DNA of 6,035 bases from Ruminococcaceae bacterium UBA5450 (GTDB lineage Bacteria > Bacillota > Clostridia > Oscillospirales > Acutalibacteraceae): positions 412 through 6,446 of the forward strand of contig DIQY01000088.1 in the NCBI GenBank assembly GCA_002424295.1. The letters are read 5' to 3'. This document shows positions 1-4,997 of this stretch, in pieces. The notes below the pieces were generated by a model. That model searched no databases. It worked only from the letters and a program-made list of their open reading frames with translations, and was not told where the DNA came from. The stretch's first letter is position 1; each line of letters opens with the position of its first letter. Both the position numbers and the translations under genes were made by a program.

Positions 1-30
1 TCTTACCTCTTAGTTCTTAGTTCTTAACTA
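1..30. repeat. Short tandem heptamer repeat (CTTANNT x4)
   Basis: Four head-to-tail 7-mers are visible: CTTACCT (2-8), CTTAGTT (9-15), CTTAGTT (16-22) and CTTAACT (23-29). They share the frame CTTA-N-N-T. No coding potential is apparent. The array runs up to the window edge, so more units may lie to the left. It sits beside a second repeat-like element (41-69), and together they look like a dispersed intergenic repeat block. That reading is inference, because only one copy is visible here. Confidence 0.6.
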
Positions 31-40
31 TCTCACTCTT

Positions 41-69
41 GTCATCCTGAGCATAGCAAGGATCTCGGG
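41..69. repeat. GTCATCCTGAGC-type dispersed intergenic element (one copy)
   Basis: The stretch starting GTCATCCTGAGC and ending AAGGATCTCGGG resembles a short element that I recall as recurring in intergenic positions of many clostridial and environmental genomes, usually with the core GTCATCCTGAGCG-AGCGAAGGATC. Outer arms ATCCT and AGGAT are inverted and could form a weak stem. It begins three bases beyond the stop codon of the RNase Z-like tail (72-74). Only one copy lies in this window, so its repeat status rests on recollection of the motif, not on the sequence shown. Confidence 0.5.
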
Positions 70-71
70 TT

Positions 72-296
72 TTATTCTGAATAGGATATTGTCTTAGTTA
101 AACCATCGTATCCTATGACTGTATTCTCAAATATATTCGTGGCATTTTGTAAACATAATTCAGGGTCTTCTATTGCTGGACTAAAATGGGTTAGCAAAAG
201 CTCTTTCACATGACCCTTCTTAGCTAATTCAGAAGCTTCTTGAAATGTCATATGCTTATTTTTAATAGCCTTCTCTATATCCTCATTAGATCCATA
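72..296 (-). pseudogene. rnz: Ribonuclease Z C-terminal remnant (about 74 residues)
   Basis: The 74 residues after the TopA part carry the end of tRNase Z/RNase Z, a zinc metallo-beta-lactamase enzyme that trims tRNA 3' ends. The C-terminal pattern is clear: YGSNEDIEKA, then KHMTFQEASELAK with His263 of the chimera, then LLLTHFSP with His285 (the family's last zinc-ligand histidine), then IFENTVIGYDG and a natural-looking end. The rest of the enzyme, including the HxHxDH zinc motif, is missing. The junction falls where family members read E-G-T/M-Y-G, so a shared Gly-Thr codon pair (GGAACC) could have been the crossover point. Assignment is by motif recognition; no alignment could be run. Confidence 0.75.
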
Positions 297-1040
297 GGTT
301 CCTTTTTTCACTTTTGTAACAATATATTCGGCGTCTTTTAATTTTTCAAGAATCTGATCAGATTCCTCATTCGAAGAAATTTCCAGTTTTCCATCTTCAT
401 TTCCATAGAAAGAAGCAGCAAACACTCTGCGGGAAGTTCCTTTTGCGGGGGTGAACTTTCCGTCAATCGTCCAGTATTCCTGCGGCTGAAAAGCGCGAAT
501 CTCATTTTCTCGATCTACAATGATACGCACCGCAACGCTTTGTACACGCCCCGCAGAAAGTCCTCTGCGAATTTTCTGTGAAAGGAACGGACTCAGCTTA
601 TAGCCCACCAGACGGTCCAAGATTCTGCGGGCCTGCTGTGCATTCACCAGATTCAAATCAATGGAACGCGGATTTTCCATTCCGGTTGTAATTCCTGTTT
701 TTGTAATTTCATTAAATGTAACGCGGTTTATCGCATTTGTATCTAAATCAAGCAAATAGGCAAGATGCCATGAAATTGCTTCTCCTTCGCGATCAGGGTC
801 CGTTGCCAGAAGGACTGCGTCACTTTTTTTTGCTTTATCGAGAAGCTCGTCAACCAGTTTCTCCTTGCCCTTGATGATCTCATATTTTGGTTTAAAATCA
901 TGCTTTATATCAACACTCAGCCGACTTTTCGGAAGATCGCGCACATGACCCATTGAAGCGATCACGTCATAGCCGGATCCAAGATATTTTTTAATTGTCT
1001 TCGCTTTTGCGGGAGATTCCACAATCACTAACGTTGACAA
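72..1040 (-). CDS. Chimeric ORF: DNA topoisomerase I N-terminal part joined in frame to an RNase Z C-terminus
   Basis: The predicted protein has 322 residues. Residues 1-248 are bacterial topoisomerase I (TopA): the Toprim start LVIVESPAKAKTI with Glu8, the acidic triad in DPDREGE (81-87), and the RRGLSAGRVQSVAVR segment (158-172). From residue 249 on the sequence is not TopA but matches the end of ribonuclease Z (HMTF and LTHFSP motifs). A normal TopA is about 700 residues and carries its DNA-cleaving tyrosine near residue 300, in a segment absent here, so this product cannot relax DNA. I place the start at TTG 1038-1040, because TopA proteins begin just before LVIVESP and GGGGTG lies 6 nt upstream. 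The gene follows dprA, its usual neighbour in Firmicutes, so this is probably the main chromosomal topA and not a spare copy. An essential gene broken in this way points to misassembly or a strain-specific rearrangement. Confidence 0.85.
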   Translation of the reverse strand: MSTLVIVESPAKAKTIKKYLGSGYDVIASMGHVRDLPKSRLSVDIKHDFKPKYEIIKGKEKLVDELLDKAKKSDAVLLATDPDREGEAISWHLAYLLDLDTNAINRVTFNEITKTGITTGMENPRSIDLNLVNAQQARRILDRLVGYKLSPFLSQKIRRGLSAGRVQSVAVRIIVDRENEIRAFQPQEYWTIDGKFTPAKGTSRRVFAASFYGNEDGKLEISSNEESDQILEKLKDAEYIVTKVKKGTYGSNEDIEKAIKNKHMTFQEASELAKKGHVKELLLTHFSPAIEDPELCLQNATNIFENTVIGYDGLTKTISYSE

Positions 1041-1052
1041 ATAAGACACCCC
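1038..1052 (-). promoter_or_regulatory. topA ribosome binding site and TTG start
   Basis: On the minus strand GGGGTG (1052-1047) precedes TTG (1040-1038) by 6 nt. The frame stays open upstream into dprA, but that extension does not resemble TopA. A GTG four codons earlier lacks comparable spacing to a purine-rich site. TTG is therefore the best start. Confidence 0.65.
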
Positions 1053-1088
1053 ATTTCTAATGACAATCCAAAAATAAATTCTTATGGT

Positions 1089-1117
1089 AACATACCAGAT
1101 TACGGACCATTTGTCCA
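1089..1117 (-). promoter_or_regulatory. Candidate sigma-A promoter for topA
   Basis: In the 100-nt gap between dprA and topA the minus strand shows TGGACA (1117-1112; five of six to TTGACA), a 17-nt spacer, and TATGTT (1094-1089) preceded by TGG, the extended -10 pattern. This would give a leader of roughly 40 nt before the TTG start. The -10 overlaps a small inverted repeat, TGGTA-ACA-TACCA (1085-1097), which could be an operator or chance. There is no terminator after dprA, so read-through from upstream is also possible. Confidence 0.5.
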
Positions 1118-1140
1118 GTCTGGCTTTAAAAGAATTACAC

Positions 1141-2262
1141 TTACAACTCTTGCTCCGCCCTTTTATAGCGGTTGTTTTCGCATTCTGTGGCCGCATCCCG
1201 AATCTCAAGTTCGGTGAGCGCTGCCATCAGTTTTGCAACCGGCAGATCAGTTTTTTCCTGCAGCACTGAAATATGCTGCGGCATACGGGTAAGTACTTTA
1301 TATACGCTCTCTCCATCTGGGGAAAGTCCCTCCGGCGCTGCCAAAGCAGTCTTGTCCGAAAGAGGAGCAGATGGCTCTCGAACCCAATTACAGCGGGATT
1401 CCAAATCATCCAGAATATCTTTTGCACTCGTAACCAAGTGAGCTCCATCTTTAATCAGCTGATTAGTGCCTTCTGAGAAAGTGCTTTCAAGTCCTCCGGG
1501 AACAGCATAGACATCCCGATTTTGTTCCAGCGCATCTCTCGCCGTAATCAGCGAGCCGCTGTGAGCTGCGGCTTCGACCACTAATATCCCCATAGAAAGC
1601 CCGGAAATGATCCGATTTCTAACTGGAAAATGAGCCGCTAAAGAAGGAGTTCCCGGTGGATATTCGGATATGAGCGCTCCATGTTCTGAAATTTCTCTTC
1701 GTAGGGGGGCGCTCCCCATTAAATAAGGATAATCGATTCCACAGCCAAGCACAGAAATAGTCTTTCCTTCGCCTTCTATTGCACCCCGATGAGCACTTTG
1801 GTCAATTCCCATGGCGCCGCCACTGACAATAACGACCCCGGCTTTTGCAAGATCGCGTGCAAAGCTTCGTGTGATCCGGCGCCCATTTTCTGTTGATTTT
1901 CGCGTTCCGACGATTGCAATGGCCGGAATATGACTCAGATCCGGAAAAGTTCCCCGATAATAAAGAATGAGTGGTGCATCATAAATTTCGCGAAGGCACT
2001 GCGGATATTCCTCATCTTCATAACAAATTAATTTCTGCCCTACAGCATACACTTTTTCAATTCGATTTTCGGCTTGTTCTATCGAAAAATTTCGAAGCTT
2101 TTGTAGTTCCGAGCGTCCAATCGAAGATTCTATTCTCCAGTCTTTTTCTCCCGCTTCATAAAAAGCTTTCAAACTGCCATAGCGTTCTAAAATCGACCGC
2201 AGCTTTCCTCCTCCGGAATTGATCGCCTGCTGCATCCAAACCCAATAAGCCTGATTATTCAT
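1141..2262 (-). CDS. dprA: DNA processing protein DprA (Smf)
   Basis: A 373-residue protein with DprA architecture. An N-terminal helical region (about 1-80) is followed by the Rossmann-like core with VGTR (118-121), SGGAMGID (147-154), the FPVRNRIISGLS segment (212-223), EAAAHSGSLITA (230-241), VPGG (254-257) and GTNQLI (265-270). A C-terminal winged-helix domain (about 312-365) follows a Pro/Ala-rich linker. In the family, DprA binds incoming single-stranded DNA in the cytoplasm, protects it and loads RecA during transformation; it is widespread even in bacteria not known to be competent. The ATG overlaps the end of the upstream methyltransferase gene by 8 nt, suggesting translational coupling. 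Length and all core motifs look intact. Confidence 0.96.
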   Translation of the reverse strand: MNNQAYWVWMQQAINSGGGKLRSILERYGSLKAFYEAGEKDWRIESSIGRSELQKLRNFSIEQAENRIEKVYAVGQKLICYEDEEYPQCLREIYDAPLILYYRGTFPDLSHIPAIAIVGTRKSTENGRRITRSFARDLAKAGVVIVSGGAMGIDQSAHRGAIEGEGKTISVLGCGIDYPYLMGSAPLRREISEHGALISEYPPGTPSLAAHFPVRNRIISGLSMGILVVEAAAHSGSLITARDALEQNRDVYAVPGGLESTFSEGTNQLIKDGAHLVTSAKDILDDLESRCNWVREPSAPLSDKTALAAPEGLSPDGESVYKVLTRMPQHISVLQEKTDLPVAKLMAALTELEIRDAATECENNRYKRAEQEL

Positions 2263-3073
2263 GGGAAGCTCCCCCCCGCATCATTTCCCAAAGCAGAATT
2301 GCCGCACTCGCAGAAGCATTTAAAGACTCTGCGCGCCCCAGCATTGGGATAGTAACCGGCTGACAAAGGGCAATTGTCTCTTTGGAAAGGCCGCTTCCCT
2401 CATTTCCAACCGCCATAACAGAAGGCTTTGAAAAATCGGCTTTTGTCACTGCAAGTACATCAGAATCCGGGACTGCAGCCCAAAGAGTCCACCCACATTT
2501 TTTTAGAAGCGGTGCTGCTTCTGCAAAATTTGGAATTGAAATCATTGGAAGGCGAAAAACTGCCCCCATGCTGCCCCGAAGAACCTTTGGAGAATAGGGA
2601 TCGCAGCCTTTTCCACAAAGTAAAACTGCTTTTTCTCCCAGTGCCTCCGCTGTTCTAAGGACAGTTCCAAGATTTGCCGGGTCCTGAATTTCTTCCAGAG
2701 CAACCACGCAGCCGGAAGCTTTCGTCTGCAGGAATGTTTCTGTCTGCTCTGATTCACAAGGGAGCGTACAGACACAAAAAATCCCCTGCGGCTGTTTTGT
2801 ATCGGATAAAAGCGGCGCAATATGCGGAGCAATCTCATAAACCTGCTCTGCTTTTTCACGGATCTTAGAAAGATAGGAAGAGTATTTTTCCTCCGCATGA
2901 GCAGTATAAAAAGCTTTTTGAATCTGCATCCCGCTTTTGGCTGCATCTGCGCAAAGCCGTGCGCCTTCGCAAAGAAAAGCTCCTTGCTCGCGACGCGCCG
3001 CAGTTCCCGATAAAAGTTTTGCCGCGTGCGAAATCATCTCATTTTTTCGACTGGTAATCAGCGTTTCTATCAT
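2255..3073 (-). CDS. TrmH/SpoU-family RNA 2'-O-methyltransferase
   Basis: A 272-residue SPOUT-class methyltransferase that transfers methyl from S-adenosylmethionine to a ribose 2'-OH in RNA. The N-terminal third (about 1-100) resembles the SpoU substrate-binding domain, with FLCEGARLC at 33-41. The catalytic knot domain has all three family motifs: motif 1 DPANLGTVLRTA (131-142) with the conserved Asn and Arg, motif 2 around AVGNEGSGLS (221-230), and motif 3 IPMLGRAESLNASASAAILL (242-261). Its position just after rplT suggests an rRNA target, as in the RlmB/TsnR/YsgA-like group, but tRNA cannot be excluded, so no symbol is given. AGAGAGG lies about 11 nt upstream of the ATG. The stop overlaps the dprA start. 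Confidence 0.93.
   Translation of the reverse strand: MIETLITSRKNEMISHAAKLLSGTAARREQGAFLCEGARLCADAAKSGMQIQKAFYTAHAEEKYSSYLSKIREKAEQVYEIAPHIAPLLSDTKQPQGIFCVCTLPCESEQTETFLQTKASGCVVALEEIQDPANLGTVLRTAEALGEKAVLLCGKGCDPYSPKVLRGSMGAVFRLPMISIPNFAEAAPLLKKCGWTLWAAVPDSDVLAVTKADFSKPSVMAVGNEGSGLSKETIALCQPVTIPMLGRAESLNASASAAILLWEMMRGGASHE
2263..2277 (-). promoter_or_regulatory. dprA ribosome binding site in a G7 tract inside the upstream gene
   Basis: On the minus strand a run of seven G (2277-2271) followed by AG forms a Shine-Dalgarno-like site 6 nt before the dprA ATG, within the last codons of the methyltransferase gene. GGGA and TCCC can pair across a 3-nt loop (2263-2273), covering part of the site. 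A ribosome finishing the upstream gene would open it, which fits coupled translation. The coupling is inferred. Confidence 0.5.
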
Positions 3074-3115
3074 AGCCCTAAATTCCTCTCTTTATAAAAA
3101 GCCATAGACATAGAA

Positions 3116-3146
3116 AAGTTGCGCCCGGAAAAACCGGGCGCAACTT
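3116..3146 (-). terminator. Strong intrinsic terminator after rplT
   Basis: A perfect 13-bp stem (AAGTTGCGCCCGG with CCGGGCGCAACTT) closes a 5-nt loop, starting 8 nt after the rplT stop. In the minus direction the stem runs into TTTTCTA. It should end most infC-operon transcripts, leaving the methyltransferase, dprA and topA genes to partial read-through or to a promoter I cannot see clearly. The plus direction also meets a T run (3150-3155), but no plus-strand gene lies there. Confidence 0.88.
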
Positions 3147-3153
3147 GAACTTT

Positions 3154-3507
3154 TTAGAGAGCGGCTTTTGCTTGCTCCACAAGGCTCTTAAAAGCAGCTT
3201 CATCAGCGACTGCAATTTCCGACAACATTTTACGATTTAGATTGATGCCGGCCCTTTTGAGGCCATTCATAAATCTGCTGTAAGTGACATCGTTCATCCG
3301 GCATGCTGCAGAAATACGAGTAATCCACAAGCGACGGAAATCACGTTTGCGAGCTTTACGGCCTGCAAAAGCGTAGTTTCCGGATTTCATAACGGCCTGT
3401 TTAGCCATCTTAAAATGTTTTGATTTGTTTCCCCAATAGCCTTTTGCGAGCTTTAAAATTTTCTTTCTTCTTTTGCGCGTCATCATTGCGCCCTTGACTC
3501 TTGCCAT
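3154..3507 (-). CDS. rplT: 50S ribosomal protein L20 (bL20)
   Basis: A 117-residue basic protein starting MARVKGAMMTRKRRKKILKL, with the family's long basic N-terminal helix, the RKARKRDFRRLWITRI segment (51-66), and a globular C-terminal domain (SRFMNGLKRAGINLNRKMLSEIA). L20 binds 23S rRNA early in 50S assembly. In Firmicutes it also represses its own operon by binding the infC leader, which this window appears to contain. The start is set by GGAGGT (3520-3515) 7 nt before ATG. It is the last gene of infC-rpmI-rplT. A 70-nt gap separates it from rpmI. Confidence 0.98.
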   Translation of the reverse strand: MARVKGAMMTRKRRKKILKLAKGYWGNKSKHFKMAKQAVMKSGNYAFAGRKARKRDFRRLWITRISAACRMNDVTYSRFMNGLKRAGINLNRKMLSEIAVADEAAFKSLVEQAKAAL

Positions 3508-3566
3508 TTTCTATACCTCCGAACACATACTTATATGCTTATTTCAAAATAGATCCGTTCGCGTTC

Positions 3567-3591
3567 TTCCTTATGATTTATTTATAAGGAA
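3567..3591 (-). other. Hairpin enclosing the rpmI stop codon
   Basis: TTCCTTAT (3567-3574) and ATAAGGAA (3584-3591) form a perfect 8-bp stem with a 9-nt loop that contains the rpmI stop codon (3578-3580). No T run follows in the minus direction, so it is not a typical terminator. It might stabilise or punctuate the mRNA between rpmI and rplT. No function is established from sequence alone. Confidence 0.45.
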
Positions 3592-3781
3592 TCATCATTT
3601 TAACGGCCGCTACATTTGTTCTATCTGCTACACGAGTACCGCGCAGTCCACGTTTTCTCTTTGGGCTCTTACCGTGACCGTTCAAAAGATGGGATTTATT
3701 GGCATAGGCACGAATGACCTTACCGTTTTTAGAAAGCTTGAAGCGCTTTTTTGCGCCGGAATGCGTCTTGATCTTAGGCAT
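3578..3781 (-). CDS. rpmI: 50S ribosomal protein L35 (bL35)
   Basis: A 67-residue, very basic protein beginning MPKIKTHSGAKKRFKLS, the L35 signature, followed by KSHLLNGHGKSPKRKRGLRG and a short hydrophobic tail. Family length is about 65. The frame is open for 18 more codons upstream, into the end of infC, but those residues do not fit L35. AAGGAGG (3799-3793) lies about 11 nt before this ATG, so the start at 3781 is firm. It is the middle gene of the infC operon, 31 nt after infC. Confidence 0.97.
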   Translation of the reverse strand: MPKIKTHSGAKKRFKLSKNGKVIRAYANKSHLLNGHGKSPKRKRGLRGTRVADRTNVAAVKMMIPYK

Positions 3782-3812
3782 AATCTTTATATCCTCCTTG
3801 ATGTTTAAAAAC

Positions 3813-4331
3813 TTATTTGGCGGGCTTTGGTGCAAGGAACATCAGCATATTGCGGCCCTCCAGCTTTGCTGGCTTTTCCACATTGGCAATTTCGACCAGA
3901 GTCTCTGCAAAATGGCGCATGACTTCATACCCCTGCGCGGGATGTCCCATCTCACGTCCGCGGAAACGGATCGAAACTTTTACCTTATTTCCCTCTTTTA
4001 AAAAGCGCTGTGCATGACCTTTTTTAGTTTCAAAATCATGAACATCAATATTAAGAGAAAGGCGAACTTCCTTGATTTCTACGATATGCTGATTTTTGCG
4101 GGCTTCTTTCTCCCGTTTGGCCAGCTCAAAGCGGTACTTTCCATAATCGATGATCTTACATACTGGCGGTTTTGCCTGCGGCGCAATCTTCACCAAATCC
4201 AGATCCTCTTCGTAAGCAAGCTCCAGAGCTTTTGCTGCGGGCATAATTCCAAGCTGTCCGCCATTTGAATCGATCACACGGACCTCACGGTCCCGGATTT
4301 CCTCGTTGATCTGCAGTTCCTTGTTGCTAAT
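3813..4331 (-). CDS. infC: Translation initiation factor IF-3, ATT start
   Basis: IF-3 binds the 30S subunit, blocks premature 50S joining and checks start-codon and initiator-tRNA pairing. The 172-residue product has the N-domain (QINEEIRDREVRVIDSNGGQ, 8-27), the signature IDYGKYRFE (61-69), a lysine-rich linker and the C-domain with IRFRGREMGH (121-130). No ATG, GTG or TTG exists in frame between an upstream TAA and a GTG at 4277, and starting at that GTG would lose the conserved QINEEIRDREVR segment. ATT at 4331-4329 lies 8 nt after GGAGGT and gives the normal length. An AUU start is known for infC in E. coli and Bacillus, where IF-3 discriminates against it and so limits its own synthesis. 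The adjacent ATC (4334) is a less likely alternative. Confidence 0.96.
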   Translation of the reverse strand: MSNKELQINEEIRDREVRVIDSNGGQLGIMPAAKALELAYEEDLDLVKIAPQAKPPVCKIIDYGKYRFELAKREKEARKNQHIVEIKEVRLSLNIDVHDFETKKGHAQRFLKEGNKVKVSIRFRGREMGHPAQGYEVMRHFAETLVEIANVEKPAKLEGRNMLMFLAPKPAK

Positions 4332-4345
4332 GATTAAACACCTCC
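4329..4345 (-). promoter_or_regulatory. infC ribosome binding site deciding a non-canonical ATT start
   Basis: The minus strand reads TGGAGGTG, then a short A/T-rich spacer, then ATT AGC AAC AAG. The strong Shine-Dalgarno site ahead of a weak AUU codon is the hallmark of IF-3 self-limitation. The next canonical start (GTG, 4277) has no comparable site placed ahead of it. Confidence 0.85.
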
Positions 4346-4488
4346 AAATAAATTGTCTTTAAATTGACAAAGCGCAGACTAATCTCGTCTGCGCATCAAT
4401 ACAACCTCGCCCCAAAAAGGGCACTGTATTGACCTGTAAACAGACGAAACCGTACAGGTGTGAGCATAAAGCCCCGCTTTGTTTTGCC
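4335..4488 (-). ncRNA. infC operon leader, probable L20-responsive attenuator (L20 leader type)
   Basis: About 155 nt of untranslated RNA lies between the promoter and infC. Reading in the minus direction the visible parts are: a small AAAGC/GCTTT hairpin (4468-4480); a 7-bp hairpin ACCTGTA/TACAGGT (4459-4432) with a 14-nt loop; a second 7-bp hairpin CAATACA/TGTATTG (4431-4397) with an inner GCCC/GGGC stem; and an 8-bp GC-rich hairpin (4394-4372). The loop bases of the first large hairpin (4449-4441) are complementary over 9 bp, one of them G-U, to 4391-4383 inside the last hairpin. That long-range pairing excludes the last hairpin. In Firmicutes, L20 represses infC-rpmI-rplT by premature termination in such a leader. 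The assignment rests on position and architecture, not on a covariance search. Confidence 0.75.
4372..4394 (-). terminator. Attenuator hairpin in the infC leader
   Basis: GCGCAGAC and GTCTGCGC form a perfect 8-bp stem with a 7-nt loop, followed in the minus direction by TTTGTCAATTT, a U-rich but imperfect tail. It sits at the end of the leader and competes with the long-range pairing of the same bases to an upstream loop, as expected for a conditional terminator. The weak U tract leaves open that it is a structural stem and not a terminator. Confidence 0.6.
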
Positions 4489-4493
4489 TTTTT

Positions 4494-4521
4494 ATTATAA
4501 CATGCTCCAAAAGAATGTCAA
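4494..4521 (-). promoter_or_regulatory. Consensus sigma-A promoter for the infC operon
   Basis: The minus strand has TTGACA (4521-4516), a 16-nt spacer, and TATAAT (4499-4494) preceded by TGT, an extended -10. Both hexamers match consensus perfectly. Transcription should start near 4487, giving a leader of about 155 nt before the ATT codon. The strength suits a ribosomal protein operon controlled after initiation by attenuation. Confidence 0.93.
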
Positions 4522-4543
4522 GAACAGTTTTTTTAAAAATTAA

Positions 4544-4572
4544 TTGTGATTTTTAAGCATAGATGCTAAAAT
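4544..4572 (+). promoter_or_regulatory. Candidate promoter for the ybjQ-family gene
   Basis: TTGTGA (4544-4549), a 17-nt spacer, and TAAAAT (4567-4572) preceded by TGC (extended -10 pattern). It lies back to back with the infC promoter, with 22 bases of A/T-rich DNA between the two -35 boxes. A start near 4579 would give a leader of about 40 nt. Confidence 0.6.
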
Positions 4573-4619
4573 AAAAAGTAGAAAAGCTATCTATAAAATA
4601 ATAAGGAGTATGCATTATT

Positions 4620-4931
4620 ATGATTCTGACAACAACAGAAAATATTCCCGAAAAAAGTTATCAAATTGTCGGCCTGGTACGCGGAAGCACGATTCAGTGT
4701 AAAAATATTGGCCGTGATATTGGCTCCAGCTTTAAGAATCTGGTAGGCGGCGAAATGAAATCCTATACAGAGATGATGAATCAAGCTCGTGAAGTTGCAA
4801 CACAGCGTATGATAGACGATGCGCAGCAGCAAGGTGCTGATGCAATTGTCTGTATGCGGTATGCCTCCTCCTCAGTTATGCAGGGTGCAGCTGAGGTAAT
4901 TGCTTACGGCACCGGGGTCAAATTCTGCTGA
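4620..4931 (+). CDS. YbjQ/UPF0145-family protein
   Basis: A 103-residue soluble protein of the YbjQ family (UPF0145, DUF74; described as a putative heavy-metal-binding fold, function not settled). Family features in order: TTTENIP at the N-terminus, IVGLVRGSTI (16-25), the NIGRDIGSSFKNLVGGE run (29-45), YTEMMNQAREVATQRM (49-64), GADAIVCMRYASSS (72-85), and the closing YGTGV (96-100). Length is typical. AAGGAG (4603-4608) precedes the ATG by 11 nt, slightly long. Cysteines at 27, 78 and 103 are present, but a metal role is not shown. It stands alone, divergent from infC and convergent with the regulator gene, so context says nothing about its job. Confidence 0.9.
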   Translation: MILTTTENIPEKSYQIVGLVRGSTIQCKNIGRDIGSSFKNLVGGEMKSYTEMMNQAREVATQRMIDDAQQQGADAIVCMRYASSSVMQGAAEVIAYGTGVKFC

Positions 4932-4948
4932 ACCTTAAATTTTCTGAC

Positions 4949-4988
4949 ATGCAGTTTTCTAAAAGAAACTGCATCTTTTGTTATATTT
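4949..4988 (+). terminator. Intrinsic terminator after the ybjQ-family gene
   Basis: ATGCAGTTT (4949-4957) pairs with AAACTGCAT (4966-4974), with a further CT/AG pairing inside, followed by CTTTTGTTATATTTTT. It lies 17 nt after the TGA and ends the plus-strand transcript before the convergent regulator gene. In the minus direction no T run follows, so it is a poor terminator for that gene. Confidence 0.82.
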
Positions 4989-4997
4989 TTTAATTTT

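Noticed and set aside
1..30. CRISPR-like array
   Set aside because: The units are 7 nt and contiguous, with no spacers; this is a simple tandem repeat.
72..1040. A new bifunctional topoisomerase-nuclease fusion enzyme
   Set aside because: Both halves lack their catalytic regions (the TopA tyrosine segment and the RNase Z HxHxDH zinc motif), so a working fusion is not credible.
1041..1208. Longer topA-frame extension starting at TTG 1208
   Set aside because: It runs back through the end of dprA and the residues do not resemble TopA; the TTG at 1040 has the binding site and matches the family start.
2822..3013. Plus-strand frames opposite the methyltransferase and dprA genes
   Set aside because: They are antisense to intact conserved genes and have no recognisable motifs or binding sites.
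3085..3111. Promoter for the methyltransferase gene (TATAAA near 3088-3093)
   Set aside because: The sequence 17 nt upstream (ACTTTT) is a poor -35 and transcription would start inside the ribosome binding site.
3782..3835. 18-residue N-terminal extension of rpmI
   Set aside because: It overlaps the end of infC, does not resemble L35, and lies upstream of the AAGGAGG site serving the ATG at 3781.
4610..4702. 30-codon frame from the ATG at 4610
   Set aside because: The ATG is only 1 nt after AAGGAG, too close for use, and the frame overlaps the real gene out of phase.
4587..4832. Minus-strand 81-codon frame opposite the ybjQ-family gene
   Set aside because: It is the shadow of a clear family match on the plus strand; no binding site or domain signal supports it.
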